A stretch of DNA of 39,544 bases from Tannerellaceae bacterium (lineage in GTDB: Bacteria; Bacteroidota; Bacteroidia; Bacteroidales; Tannerellaceae). How positions within the stretch are numbered: position 1 is the first letter of the stretch; each line of letters opens with the position of its first letter. Location: assembly GCA_031285925.1 (NCBI GenBank), contig JAITVG010000066.1, positions 1-39,544 of the forward strand. The letters run 5' to 3'. The position numbers and the translations under genes are program-made. The notes below the pieces were generated by a model that did no database searches, was not told where the DNA came from, and worked only from the letters and a program-made list of their open reading frames with translations. Of the stretch, positions 7,871 to 17,092 are shown piece after piece.

Positions 7871-10120
7871 TTATTTGAATTGAAGGCTAAATGGAGCATT
7901 GCATGTTTTCTTTGAATGGCATTTGATCGTTAATATATGATCATTTTCTTCAACCGAACATGTAGCTTCTTTGCATTTGATTCCGGTGAAAGAGTATGTT
8001 GCAGGAACATGTATTTTCATCGTTAAGGGGAAACCTTTTATAAGTTGTATTTCTCCTTTTAACAAGTGCTGTTCTGCGATCCATTCATATCCGGTCAATT
8101 CAATCGCATTTTGGGTGATGTGCCTGTCGCTGCCAATCCATTGGGGTGTATTTTTAACCTTATGAAGGGTTATTAACCTCACCCCATGGGCAGGCACATC
8201 TATGGATAGGATTTTGTTTTCCGGATGATAGCGAAATACCTCTCCGTCCCAGAACTCATGCCCGATGTAATCATGATTGGTAATTCCCAATTCTTTTGTT
8301 GTAATTGAAATAAGTTTCTTTTCATCTTCCCAATTGAAAAAGGCGACCACATTATAATCGTTAAGCATCTTGTTTTGTATACGCAGATTCCATACGGGTA
8401 ACATATTGAAGGATGGATACAGGTTACCGGGAAGTACATTGGCTACCGGCAATGTTTGCTGCAAAATCTTAACTTTGTTTGCCGCCAATCCGGATAATTT
8501 ATCACCAAAGAAAGTCAGTTGTCCGGGTAGGGCTACAATGGTCGCCGAAGTGCGTGCTTCTTCCATGGGTAAATCCCGTACAAGTAACGTGTCGGGATCG
8601 GCAATCATTACGATGTTGTGGGTGAATACCTGATTGATCAGGCAACTTGCCTGGTTCATTACTCCACTCCATTTAACCGGTTGGTTTGGATGAACAATGT
8701 CCGCACCTATACGGGATGCTTCGGCATATAAGGCTTCCGGTCCGGATGTGTGTCCCTGGCAAGCCAGGAATACACGGTCTTCGCCGATTCCCTTCCGGAA
8801 TGCCTGTACGCATAGTTCGAATGGATTTGGGCAGTTTGGATCATAAAAACAGGCCTTTATTTCAGGCCGTTCATACAAGTGTGCGCAATAGCCATGATTC
8901 CGCCCCGACATGCCATCGATCTTAAAAAATTCATACCCCCATTCCTGTGAAGCTATCCGGTGAATTTCTTTTAAATGTTCCCGTGCTTCTTTTACAGTAG
9001 GATCTAAGGTGTAACGTCCATTCCATGATGAGATTGGCTTTCCTTCTTTATCATGAAGAAACCAGTTTTTATGTGTTTGATAGAAACCGGTATCTCCCGT
9101 ACCGAAAGGTGCTGTCCATAATCCGGGACGAAAACCCAGTTTCCGGATATCATCAGCCAGCTTTTTCATTCCTTCCGGAAACTGTTTTTCGTTTGTTTCC
9201 AAGTTCATATTATAGAAATCACGAACGGGTAGCTGGTCGGAGTTTCCCTGCCAGGACTCAATCGACCAGAATTCGCATCCGAATGGAAGCAGGTAGTCCT
9301 TTCCTAATTTTGCCTCATTCAGGTTATCTTCGGCTGTGGCTTTGTCAAAATAAGTATTCCATGACATCCATCCTGTAGGTGTTTTAGGACAACGTTTCCT
9401 GTCTACCGGCTGATAATAGGGTACGTATCTGTTTTGGAAATAATGTTCTTCCAAACGAAATGTAAAGGAGTTTTCAGTTGGGTGTTCAATACGTCCTGCC
9501 ATTCGGAAGCCATAGCTTCCGTCTTCGATGATATGTAAATTAAGGTCGGCTGCATTTAATTGGATTAATGAATCGTTTTTCGGGGAAAAAAGAGAATCAT
9601 TCAACAGCGAATCTGCTTTACCGCTTGTTAATGATAATACTTTTTCATCTGCACAGGGCTTCGTGATACAGGCATATGCGTCTGTAAAAAAAGAGATTGT
9701 TCCTTCAAATGAAAACTCTCCATGGAAACTTTGTGCCGTACGGTGATAAAATAATAATTCCAGGCATCGACCGGACTGGTTCAATATCCAATAGCCCTGT
9801 ACATTTCCTTTTGTATCGACCAGCGTATTGCGCCGTTGGATACCATCGCGGGAATGATGGATACTCCAGATCGTATCATCCGAGATAAATTTCAGGACAC
9901 CTTGTATGTGGAGAGTTGCATTTTTCAGTGTTAATATGGCTGTCTTTTCATCGAAATCACTTTCCCACGTTGAGAATGCAGGTTGGTTATTTTTCTGATC
10001 TATATGCGGACTGTCCTTTTCTCCGGCTACTTGTGGAATAAGACCGGCTAATTCGTTTACCGGGGAGATTGCTATTGAACCCAGGGCGGCGCTCTTCAAA
10101 AAGTCTCTTCGTTTGATCAT
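7871..10120 (-). CDS. Alpha-galactosidase-like (melibiase, GH36/GH27 clan) with twin-arginine leader
   Basis: The 749-aa product should remove terminal alpha-galactose. The C-terminal half is a TIM barrel of the melibiase type: TPTGWMSWNTYFDK (about 248-260), LWTAPFG (334-340), FFKIDGMSG with nucleophile D402, and ASRIGADIVHP with acid/base D474. A beta-sandwich precedes it and a beta domain follows it. The leader KRRDFLKSAALGSIAIS matches the Tat consensus R-R-x-F-L-K, so export may be folded and cofactor-independent; many Bacteroidales proteins with this leader are of uncertain export route. It follows the GH99-like gene after 135 bp that hold a long hairpin. The precise GH family (36, 27 or a relative) is uncertain. 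Confidence 0.85.
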   Translation of the reverse strand: MIKRRDFLKSAALGSIAISPVNELAGLIPQVAGEKDSPHIDQKNNQPAFSTWESDFDEKTAILTLKNATLHIQGVLKFISDDTIWSIHHSRDGIQRRNTLVDTKGNVQGYWILNQSGRCLELLFYHRTAQSFHGEFSFEGTISFFTDAYACITKPCADEKVLSLTSGKADSLLNDSLFSPKNDSLIQLNAADLNLHIIEDGSYGFRMAGRIEHPTENSFTFRLEEHYFQNRYVPYYQPVDRKRCPKTPTGWMSWNTYFDKATAEDNLNEAKLGKDYLLPFGCEFWSIESWQGNSDQLPVRDFYNMNLETNEKQFPEGMKKLADDIRKLGFRPGLWTAPFGTGDTGFYQTHKNWFLHDKEGKPISSWNGRYTLDPTVKEAREHLKEIHRIASQEWGYEFFKIDGMSGRNHGYCAHLYERPEIKACFYDPNCPNPFELCVQAFRKGIGEDRVFLACQGHTSGPEALYAEASRIGADIVHPNQPVKWSGVMNQASCLINQVFTHNIVMIADPDTLLVRDLPMEEARTSATIVALPGQLTFFGDKLSGLAANKVKILQQTLPVANVLPGNLYPSFNMLPVWNLRIQNKMLNDYNVVAFFNWEDEKKLISITTKELGITNHDYIGHEFWDGEVFRYHPENKILSIDVPAHGVRLITLHKVKNTPQWIGSDRHITQNAIELTGYEWIAEQHLLKGEIQLIKGFPLTMKIHVPATYSFTGIKCKEATCSVEENDHILTIKCHSKKTCNAPFSLQFK

Positions 10121-10149
10121 CGTATGGGAATTTATTTTTGAAGTGAGGA

Positions 10150-10247
10150 CAGAATCAAGCTTGCTTGAACTATGGCGATCTATTTAAAACGTTCGGCTAC
10201 AGCAGTCGTTTTCTCGCAATGCCATAGTTCAAACAAGTTTGACTCTG
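10150..10247. promoter_or_regulatory. Long imperfect inverted repeat between two PUL genes
   Basis: Arms 10150-10176 and 10221-10247 are complementary at 24 of 27 positions, and all three exceptions are transitions that still allow G-U pairing on one strand. A further AAAACG/CGTTTT stem lies in the loop. It occupies most of the 135-bp gap between the GH99-like and alpha-galactosidase genes. No U-run follows on the transcribed strand, so it may be an RNA processing or stability element, not a simple terminator. Confidence 0.7.
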
Positions 10248-10255
10248 CTCATTGC

Positions 10256-11485
10256 TTAACGAAAACGTTCATACTTCTCATCAAGGATGACTTCCTTGAC
10301 AGCTTCAAGATAGCCGAAGCCATATTTCATATCGGGTAGGAGGTAACCGCCCTCTATCCATTCGTTCCATGAAAAGACGGTGATCAGCTTAGGCTGGTCA
10401 GCATGTGCATCGGCATATTCTTTGGCACGTTGAAGATACATGGCAAAACTCTGTGGCGTATTATTGTAATGTACAACATGCTCTTTTGTCTTATGCGGGA
10501 AACGAGGAGAATCATCCCAACCGATTGTTGCATTCGGAAAGAATGGTATAGAAAGCGATTCATCCCATTTTACCAAGCGTTCCATCGATTCTTTTCCCCA
10601 TTGCATATAATCCTCAGGATGCGGACCACCCCAGTTATAATTGGTCATACTGTTCAGGCCTAATGTTTCGATATTTTTCATTGTACCTTCATTAGGCCCC
10701 CCCCCACCGATAATGGATTGTATATGCAGGTCGGGGAATCCGGCTTTCTTTACTTCTTCACGGAAGTAATCAATTGCTTTGCGGGCTTCTTCGACAGTTC
10801 CAAAGCTTTGGATAAACTTATGCATGCTGAAAATAGAATATACCGGCGCACCATTGATCTTGAAATAATTAGGTTTATGAAAATATTGTTTGATCACCCG
10901 GTCGACGATAATCTTAAAATTATCCCAATCGACTGCCGCATCCCAAAGGGTTGATTCATCGTTAGTGAATTTATGTACGTTCCAATAGTTTCGTTTCACG
11001 TCATGATTTGCCCACATCACATAGAACTGCATTTTTTCATTGTTCTTAGCTTTCAGGAATCCATTGTTGAGACAGCTTTCCAGATACGGGCCTTCGTCAT
11101 ACCAATACCAGTCGAAAATAAAGACATTGACTCCATGAGCAGTGGCTGCATCAATCCATTTTTCCATTACTTTCGGATCATCATCCATTTCATATCCCCA
11201 TAAAGGTTGTTTGGGCTGGTAATGTCCCTCGAAACGGGGGTTCCCCTTTTTTATAACTTCCCACTCACCGGTTCCTTCCGGCCAGAGCATATCGCCAAAT
11301 CGTTCATCGTGGTGACACGACGGCCATATATAAGCGGCTACATAATAATCGTTTTTCTTTTGATTATTTTGTTGTTCTTCTGCTTTTGCCCGTTCAGAGC
11401 AAGAGGTTAACAGTGAAGTGATACATATCCCTGAAAGAAATAGCAGGGATAGTTTTTTTAATCTAATAGCATTTTTTGTTTTCAT
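10256..11485 (-). CDS. GH99-like (WbsX/GH71-99-type) glycan-active lipoprotein
   Basis: The 409-aa protein has a lipoprotein signal (lipobox LLTSC, Cys near 29), so it is membrane anchored and probably surface or periplasmic. It resembles the glycoside hydrolase 99-like/WbsX family: early VAAYIWPSCHHDERFG, FIFDWYWYDEGPYLE, and C-terminal VFSWNEWIEGGYLLPD with the paired acidic residues typical of the clan. True GH99 enzymes are endo-alpha-mannosidases, which would suit the GH92 enzymes here, but the WbsX branch is poorly characterised and specificity is inferred. It follows susD after 116 bp that hold a hairpin. A run of nine C (nine G in the gene sense) at 10697-10705 encodes part of GGGG. 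Confidence 0.82.
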   Translation of the reverse strand: MKTKNAIRLKKLSLLFLSGICITSLLTSCSERAKAEEQQNNQKKNDYYVAAYIWPSCHHDERFGDMLWPEGTGEWEVIKKGNPRFEGHYQPKQPLWGYEMDDDPKVMEKWIDAATAHGVNVFIFDWYWYDEGPYLESCLNNGFLKAKNNEKMQFYVMWANHDVKRNYWNVHKFTNDESTLWDAAVDWDNFKIIVDRVIKQYFHKPNYFKINGAPVYSIFSMHKFIQSFGTVEEARKAIDYFREEVKKAGFPDLHIQSIIGGGGPNEGTMKNIETLGLNSMTNYNWGGPHPEDYMQWGKESMERLVKWDESLSIPFFPNATIGWDDSPRFPHKTKEHVVHYNNTPQSFAMYLQRAKEYADAHADQPKLITVFSWNEWIEGGYLLPDMKYGFGYLEAVKEVILDEKYERFR

Positions 11486-11526
11486 AATAACTATATTAAA
11501 ATTTATAACACAAAGGTTGCATAAAA

Positions 11527-11592
11527 TAGTAGTTAGTAGATTGTAGTTGGTAGCCTGGATTTTACTAAACCACTACTGTCTACTAACTACTA
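11527..11592. promoter_or_regulatory. Hairpin between susD and the GH99-like gene
   Basis: Positions 11527-11540 and 11579-11592 are perfect 14-bp inverted repeats (TAGTAGTTAGTAGA / TCTACTAACTACTA) with a 38-nt loop. The structure begins ten bases after the susD stop codon. Its place fits partial termination or mRNA processing that keeps susCD transcripts in excess of the downstream enzymes. No strong U-tract follows on the minus strand. Confidence 0.7.
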
Positions 11593-11601
11593 ACTGGAAT
11601 A

Positions 11602-13311
11602 TTACCATCCGGGGTTCTGTTTCAGATTCGGATTGAGTGTTATTTCATCCTGTGGGATGGAATACAAATAATCCTGATTTTCGCGGAATTGATAACCATT
11701 GGGCAATTGGGTTGCATAATAGTCAATCAATCCGTTTTCATCAACCGGATGCGGATAATTGGGATGTTCTTCTTTGCTTACAGGATATCCTTTGGGGCGT
11801 TTCCCTTTAAATAAAGTATGCGCCGCCCAACGTTGATAATCTTCGTCACGTTGCCCCTCCAACGCCATTTCTACCCGCCTTTCCCTTCTGATCTCATATA
11901 ATTCGTCTGATATGGTATATCCATAATTCACCCGGTTAGGATCGGTCTGCTGCGAATTTACAACAAAATCCGGCATACCCGCCCTTTTTCTTAGTAAATT
12001 TAACGCTGCATAAGCAACCGTATTATCCAACTCATATTTTGCTTCTGCATAATTGAGCAGTACTTCTCCGTACCGGAGAAGTATAAAACCTGTTTCAGCC
12101 TGGATTTCCCACGACTGTCCTGCGGCAGGAGAATAGGGGTTTGCTGTTTTCTTCACCTGGAATCCGGTAGGGCACAATTGTAAAGCGCCGGCATCAATGG
12201 TTGGTTTATCGAAGTATGCTCCGGTCACCTGTGAAACCAAATCACCTGGTATCCATACGGTAGATTTTAGCCGCGGATCGCAATCTGCTGCAATTTTTGT
12301 CAGGAATGCATTTCCTTTTGTACTTTTGGCGACTTCGGAATAATTATATGGTTTACCGTCTTTTCCTAAATAAGTAGATACCTGTTCCCATGTTATTCCT
12401 TTCTGATCTGCATTATAGGTAATAAATCCCTGCGTAGAGTTGCCCATTCCATCGGCGGCATTGAAGGCTTTGTAGAGTAGTACCTCATTAACCCCGGACA
12501 TATTATCCAAGCCAAACATCTCGAAATAGTCATTATCAGGATTATTGGTACTATATATTCCGACCTCATAATCACCATTTATTAATTCTTCAGCAGCCTG
12601 TACCGCCTGTCTGAAATATTTACCCGGGTCTATACCGGATGTCCCAAAAGATGTATTGGCATGATATTTTTGCCAGGAGCCTTCATATAATGCAACTCTT
12701 GTTTTAAAGGCCAAAGCAGCTTCTTTATTAAGGGTATTATTACCTACTTTTGACCTGCTATCAAGATATTGAATAGCTTTATCAATATCTATAAGAATGG
12801 AGTCGGCAATTAATATTCTCGAATCCCGGGGGCGCATCAATTCCTCTTCAGAATCAAGATCTAAGGCTTTAGCGTACCATGGTAAATCTCCATACATCTT
12901 TAACATATCGAAATAAAACCAGGCACGGAAAAAATGCGCCTCACCTACATAGTGTTTATAAGTGCTGAAATCATCTTCGCACCTATGATAATTTTCAAAG
13001 AATATATTGACGTTACGGATTTTATTCCATTCCCATTTCCAGTCACCGGTTCGTCTTGTTCTTTCTCCGTTTAATATATTACTGGGGCTACCGTGTACCA
13101 TATCGTCTGAGTGTGTAGCAGTTTCCGCAACCATTTGATTATTTGGAGCAAAAACAGGATAGAATTGTTTTGTATAATACTCAAGATCCTTAGGTGTTTT
13201 CCAGTAATCATCCGTACTGATTTTATCTAACGGCTTTAGGTCGATAAAATCTTCGCAGGCGTTGAACAATGCTATCGTCAATGCCAGAAATAAATATGTA
13301 AATCGTTTCAT
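11602..13311 (-). CDS. susD: SusD/RagB-family outer-membrane glycan-binding lipoprotein
   Basis: The 569-aa lipoprotein (lipobox LFNAC, Cys near 19) starts EDFIDLKPLDKISTDDYWKT, the classic SusD N-terminus. It has the TPR-like helical fold regions (AHFFRAWFYFDMLKMYGDLPW near 127) and the C-terminal RagB/SusD domain (RYGEVLLNYAEAKYEL, IRRERRVEMALEGQRDEDYQRW). It binds oligosaccharide at the cell surface and forms the lid of the SusC transporter encoded 26 bp upstream. The ligand cannot be read from sequence; the downstream enzymes suggest an alpha-mannosyl and alpha-galactosyl glycan. The gene symbol is the family name. Confidence 0.95.
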   Translation of the reverse strand: MKRFTYLFLALTIALFNACEDFIDLKPLDKISTDDYWKTPKDLEYYTKQFYPVFAPNNQMVAETATHSDDMVHGSPSNILNGERTRRTGDWKWEWNKIRNVNIFFENYHRCEDDFSTYKHYVGEAHFFRAWFYFDMLKMYGDLPWYAKALDLDSEEELMRPRDSRILIADSILIDIDKAIQYLDSRSKVGNNTLNKEAALAFKTRVALYEGSWQKYHANTSFGTSGIDPGKYFRQAVQAAEELINGDYEVGIYSTNNPDNDYFEMFGLDNMSGVNEVLLYKAFNAADGMGNSTQGFITYNADQKGITWEQVSTYLGKDGKPYNYSEVAKSTKGNAFLTKIAADCDPRLKSTVWIPGDLVSQVTGAYFDKPTIDAGALQLCPTGFQVKKTANPYSPAAGQSWEIQAETGFILLRYGEVLLNYAEAKYELDNTVAYAALNLLRKRAGMPDFVVNSQQTDPNRVNYGYTISDELYEIRRERRVEMALEGQRDEDYQRWAAHTLFKGKRPKGYPVSKEEHPNYPHPVDENGLIDYYATQLPNGYQFRENQDYLYSIPQDEITLNPNLKQNPGW

Positions 13312-13337
13312 GACGTATTTATTTAATAATTAACAGC

Positions 13338-16300
13338 TTAATATGTTAGACTAATCCCAAATGAATAAACCCGGTCTGCACCGTATGTTAAGCGCCCCGA
13401 ACCTTTTCTTCCTCCTAAATCCATATAGTAGTCGCCATCTCCTCCTTCACCAAAACCCATGGGTGTGACAGGGTCAAGTCCATCGGGCAACTTTGTAAAC
13501 GTAAGTAAGTTTTCGCCTGAAAAGTAAATCCGTACTTTTTCGAGGAAAATACGTGAAGTATACTTTTTAGGAATCGTATAGCCTAACTGTATATTCTGCA
13601 GACGTAAATATGCAGCATTTTGCAAATAACGCGTATTCGGGTTATTTTTATTTTTCGCTTCTTCCGTATTATTCAAATAAGGCCTGGGCCAGTAGGCATT
13701 GGTGTTTATATTGGCATCCCCTTCATGCAGGCCACTGTATTTTGTTCCGGGTGTATCACGATAATAATCCAGATGATCGGGCGTCAGGCATGATTCCCAC
13801 CAACCGTTTGTGAATCCCCAGAAAACATTTGACATGCGCGCGAAATAAATATCCTTTTTTGCTACTCCACGCCACAACATAGAGAAATCAATGCCTTTAT
13901 AACTTGCTCCCACTGTAAAACCATATTGCCAGCGTGGTGATGTATTACCTATTTTATTAAGATCCCCATAATCATCAACCGTGTTTTTCCCATTGTTTAC
14001 TTTCCCGTCACCATTGCTATCTTCATAACGTAAATCACCGGTTCGCCAGTTTGCTCCCAGTCGAGAAAGATCTGTTTTAGATAGATAATTATCCAGTTCT
14101 TCCTGCGTTCTGTATAAATCGTTTACGGTATATCCCCAGATTTCTCCTACTTCACGTCCTTTATACCAGGTGGATAATGTTCCGGTAGGATTGAAATATT
14201 TTGTTACAATGGATTTGTAATCATACAGGTTGGCGTTGATAAAATAAGAAAAATCATTGTTGATCGCATGTCGCCAGCTAAGCGTAAGTTCCCATCCCCG
14301 GGTTCGTAGAGTAGAATTATTCCCTTTGGGTACATCAGCTCCTAATACGCCCGGTTTAGCTTCAGACGGTCCGATCATATCGGTTGTCAACCGTTGGAAA
14401 TAATCAAAAGTAGCCTGTAGTTTGTTACCCAGAAAACCCATATCCACTCCGACATTCGTTGTTGCTGACGTTTCCCAGGTCAGATTTCTGTTAACAATCC
14501 CGGGAGCTGTTGTATAGCCAACCGGTCTGTTATCTCCGTAATTGAAAAGCCAGTTTAGCTTGCCCGTTTGTAAAGGGACTAACTCCAGGTCGGTATATGG
14601 ATTCACTTTTTGGTTGCCCAACTGCCCCCACGAACCTCTTATTTTGAAATTATTCACATAGTCTGACAGGTTATTCCAGAACGCTTCTTTATGTACATTC
14701 CAGCCTAACGAAAATGACGGGAAAAATCCCCAACGGTTGTCTTTGCGGAAAACATAGGAGCCATCGTATCGAATATTCGATTCCAACAGGTATTTTTCTT
14801 TGTAGTTATAATTCAACCGGGCAAAATATCCTGCAGTCGCCGAATGCGAGCATTGCTCGGATAATACCGGACTTCCTGTTGCTGTTTCAAGTGAAGGAAC
14901 GTCTTCTACTATAATATCCGTTTTATATCCCCTGAGGTGTGAATAATTACTTTTTTCCAATTGTACACCAGCCATGATACCAAAATCGTGCGTATCATTC
15001 AAGTTATAGTTGTAGGATGTATAAATATTGGAGGTCCAGTAATGTTTTTCTTTCTGATACCGGTCTATGTTATTCGGAATACTAACCCCATTGGGTGTTA
15101 CTGTTTGATCCACGTTATGGATATTGATTAATTTCTTTACATTCCGGACATTACTGGTGTAACTATTGAATGCAAAATCGGCATTGATTTTCCATCCTTT
15201 CAACGGACGCAGTTCCATTTTGAAATTATTCCAGTAATCATATTCATCATTGCGGTCTGTTCCGGCTGTGATGGAGGGAATATGCGATTCAAAGGTATAA
15301 TTCCCCCATCCGTCGTAAACAGGAGTGATCGGATAGCTACGGGATATATGCCTGTACATGAAATCATAACTTCCTTCTTTCGTCATATTGGGGCGCTCGC
15401 GGTATTTTTTAGCAAAACGGGTTTCATAACTGAAATCCCACCAATCGGTTATGGCAATATCTATCTTACCCAACACATTCATCCGGCTGAACTCATCTTT
15501 ACCAAAATTCAACACACTCTCCTGGTCAATGTATCCGGCCGAAAAATAATAGCCGATTTTCTCACTCCCTCCTTGCACGGATACATCGTGCTTTTGATTG
15601 ACGCTATGCCCGAAATAAACATCCCACCAATCCGTATCGGCATAGTTGAGGTTTGCACTGTTCCATATATTTCCATCCGGATAAGCACCAAAATTCGTAG
15701 CACCATCGGGCCAGTCTTTCATAGAGTTCTTCAAATAATCCCAGTCCTGATTCTGATATGCAATAATCCGGTCGATCGTCTCATTACTGATCGGGTGTCC
15801 GCCACGGTTATCTCCTGCCTCATTCAATACACGCGCCCAGGTATATGAATCTATGCTTTGAGGTAATTCCTGGGGTGTGTTTATGATCAGGTTACCGGAA
15901 TAGTTTACTTTGAGCTTTTCGTTCTTCTTTCCTTTTTTGGTTGATACAATAATTACCCCATAGGGAGCACGCGCTCCGTATATGGCAGAAGCGGCTGCGT
16001 CTTTCAATACTGAAATGGATTCGATATCTTCCGGATTCAGGTTATTCATATCGCCCGGGAAACCGTCAATCAATACATAAGGTTCGCCGCCATTCAATGA
16101 TCCCATTCCTCGTACCGTCATGTTCATTGTGGCGCCAGGCTGAAACCCATCATTATTACCTACATCAAAATTAAAACCGGGTGCCAGTCCCTGCAATAAT
16201 TGGGAAACGGTAGCTGCTTGTCTTTCGGATATCTTTTCGTTATCAATCACATCTACGGCTCCTGACAGATTTATTTTTTTCTGTGTTCCGTAACCCACAA

Positions 16301-16940
16301 CTACCACTTCTTCCAGCATCTTTGTATCTTCCATAAGCGATATGGATATGTCCTTTTGATTCCTAACAGGGATTTCCTGTGTAACATATCCAATAGAGGT
16401 TATTTGTAAAATCGCGTTTTCACTTACATTCAGGGAGAATTTACCATCCAGGTCGGTTATATCCCCATTACTCGTTCCTTTTTCTACAATATTCACACCA
16501 ATCATAGGTTCACCGGTTTCATCCACGATTTTTCCTGTGATCTGCCTTTTCTCGTCCTGTTGAGGGGAAAGAATTTTTTTCTCGGAAAGAACAATCAACC
16601 GGTCAACTATTTTATAATCGAGTCCGGAATTTCGGATTAACTGGTCCAAAACTTCTTTTAACTCTGCATTGAGGGAGTGGATGCTTACTTTTCGTGATGT
16701 ATCGACTGCCTTGTCTGTAAATACAAATTTGAAATCAGTATCCTTTTCTATCTTTTCAATCACTTCTTCCACCGTAACATCATTCAAGTTCAGCGAGAAC
16801 TTTGTATTCTGCGAGTGAAGTGTTTCTGCATATAATTGGAACATGCACAGAAACAAAATAAACGTCGTGATTTTCATAATACGCAAGTACTTATCATGCA
16901 CTTTTAGGGAAAAGTGCTGTTCTTCTCTTTTATTTTTCAT
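13338..16940 (-). CDS. susC: SusC/RagA-family TonB-dependent transporter with STN domain
   Basis: The 1200-aa outer-membrane importer has, in order: a signal peptide beginning at the internal MKITTFILFLCMF (residue 22; the true start may be here), an STN domain (about 45-118, FSLNLNDVTVEEVIEKIEKD), a carboxypeptidase-regulatory-like beta-sandwich (about 135-212), the TonB box region VVVVGYGTQKK, a plug (about 220-335, ending DAAASAIYGARAPYGVIIVST), and a 22-strand barrel ending GISLTY. The STN domain passes ligand status to the FecR anti-sigma factor encoded 152 bp upstream, so this is an inducible trans-envelope signalling PUL. A candidate antisense RNA overlaps its 5' leader. Confidence 0.96.
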   Translation of the reverse strand: MKNKREEQHFSLKVHDKYLRIMKITTFILFLCMFQLYAETLHSQNTKFSLNLNDVTVEEVIEKIEKDTDFKFVFTDKAVDTSRKVSIHSLNAELKEVLDQLIRNSGLDYKIVDRLIVLSEKKILSPQQDEKRQITGKIVDETGEPMIGVNIVEKGTSNGDITDLDGKFSLNVSENAILQITSIGYVTQEIPVRNQKDISISLMEDTKMLEEVVVVGYGTQKKINLSGAVDVIDNEKISERQAATVSQLLQGLAPGFNFDVGNNDGFQPGATMNMTVRGMGSLNGGEPYVLIDGFPGDMNNLNPEDIESISVLKDAAASAIYGARAPYGVIIVSTKKGKKNEKLKVNYSGNLIINTPQELPQSIDSYTWARVLNEAGDNRGGHPISNETIDRIIAYQNQDWDYLKNSMKDWPDGATNFGAYPDGNIWNSANLNYADTDWWDVYFGHSVNQKHDVSVQGGSEKIGYYFSAGYIDQESVLNFGKDEFSRMNVLGKIDIAITDWWDFSYETRFAKKYRERPNMTKEGSYDFMYRHISRSYPITPVYDGWGNYTFESHIPSITAGTDRNDEYDYWNNFKMELRPLKGWKINADFAFNSYTSNVRNVKKLINIHNVDQTVTPNGVSIPNNIDRYQKEKHYWTSNIYTSYNYNLNDTHDFGIMAGVQLEKSNYSHLRGYKTDIIVEDVPSLETATGSPVLSEQCSHSATAGYFARLNYNYKEKYLLESNIRYDGSYVFRKDNRWGFFPSFSLGWNVHKEAFWNNLSDYVNNFKIRGSWGQLGNQKVNPYTDLELVPLQTGKLNWLFNYGDNRPVGYTTAPGIVNRNLTWETSATTNVGVDMGFLGNKLQATFDYFQRLTTDMIGPSEAKPGVLGADVPKGNNSTLRTRGWELTLSWRHAINNDFSYFINANLYDYKSIVTKYFNPTGTLSTWYKGREVGEIWGYTVNDLYRTQEELDNYLSKTDLSRLGANWRTGDLRYEDSNGDGKVNNGKNTVDDYGDLNKIGNTSPRWQYGFTVGASYKGIDFSMLWRGVAKKDIYFARMSNVFWGFTNGWWESCLTPDHLDYYRDTPGTKYSGLHEGDANINTNAYWPRPYLNNTEEAKNKNNPNTRYLQNAAYLRLQNIQLGYTIPKKYTSRIFLEKVRIYFSGENLLTFTKLPDGLDPVTPMGFGEGGDGDYYMDLGGRKGSGRLTYGADRVYSFGISLTY

Positions 16941-17038
16941 ATTTTTGCACTGGATTTTAAGTTTTACATAAAATTCTTATCCGGTAACGACGGATAACTC
17001 TCCGACAGGAATAAGTTGCAGCTTATTCCTGTTTTTTA
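16940..17038 (+). ncRNA. Candidate DonS-like antisense sRNA opposite the susC leader
   Basis: On the plus strand, opposite to fecR and susC, there is a Bacteroidota -7 box TATTTTTG (16940-16947), then a perfect hairpin TTATCCG/CGGATAA (16977-16983 with 16991-16997), then a perfect 11-bp stem ACAGGAATAAG/CTTATTCCTGT (17005-17015 with 17022-17032) followed by six T. This is a complete promoter-to-terminator unit for an RNA of about 85 nt starting near 16954. From memory, the DonS family of Bacteroides antisense RNAs lies at the same place, between anti-sigma gene and susC, and represses the PUL. No clear -33 box is visible. Expression is inferred. Confidence 0.62.
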
Positions 17039-17092
17039 TTTGTCTGGGGTTACATCATAGGCATTAATATTTTTAAGTTTAACAAATACAGA

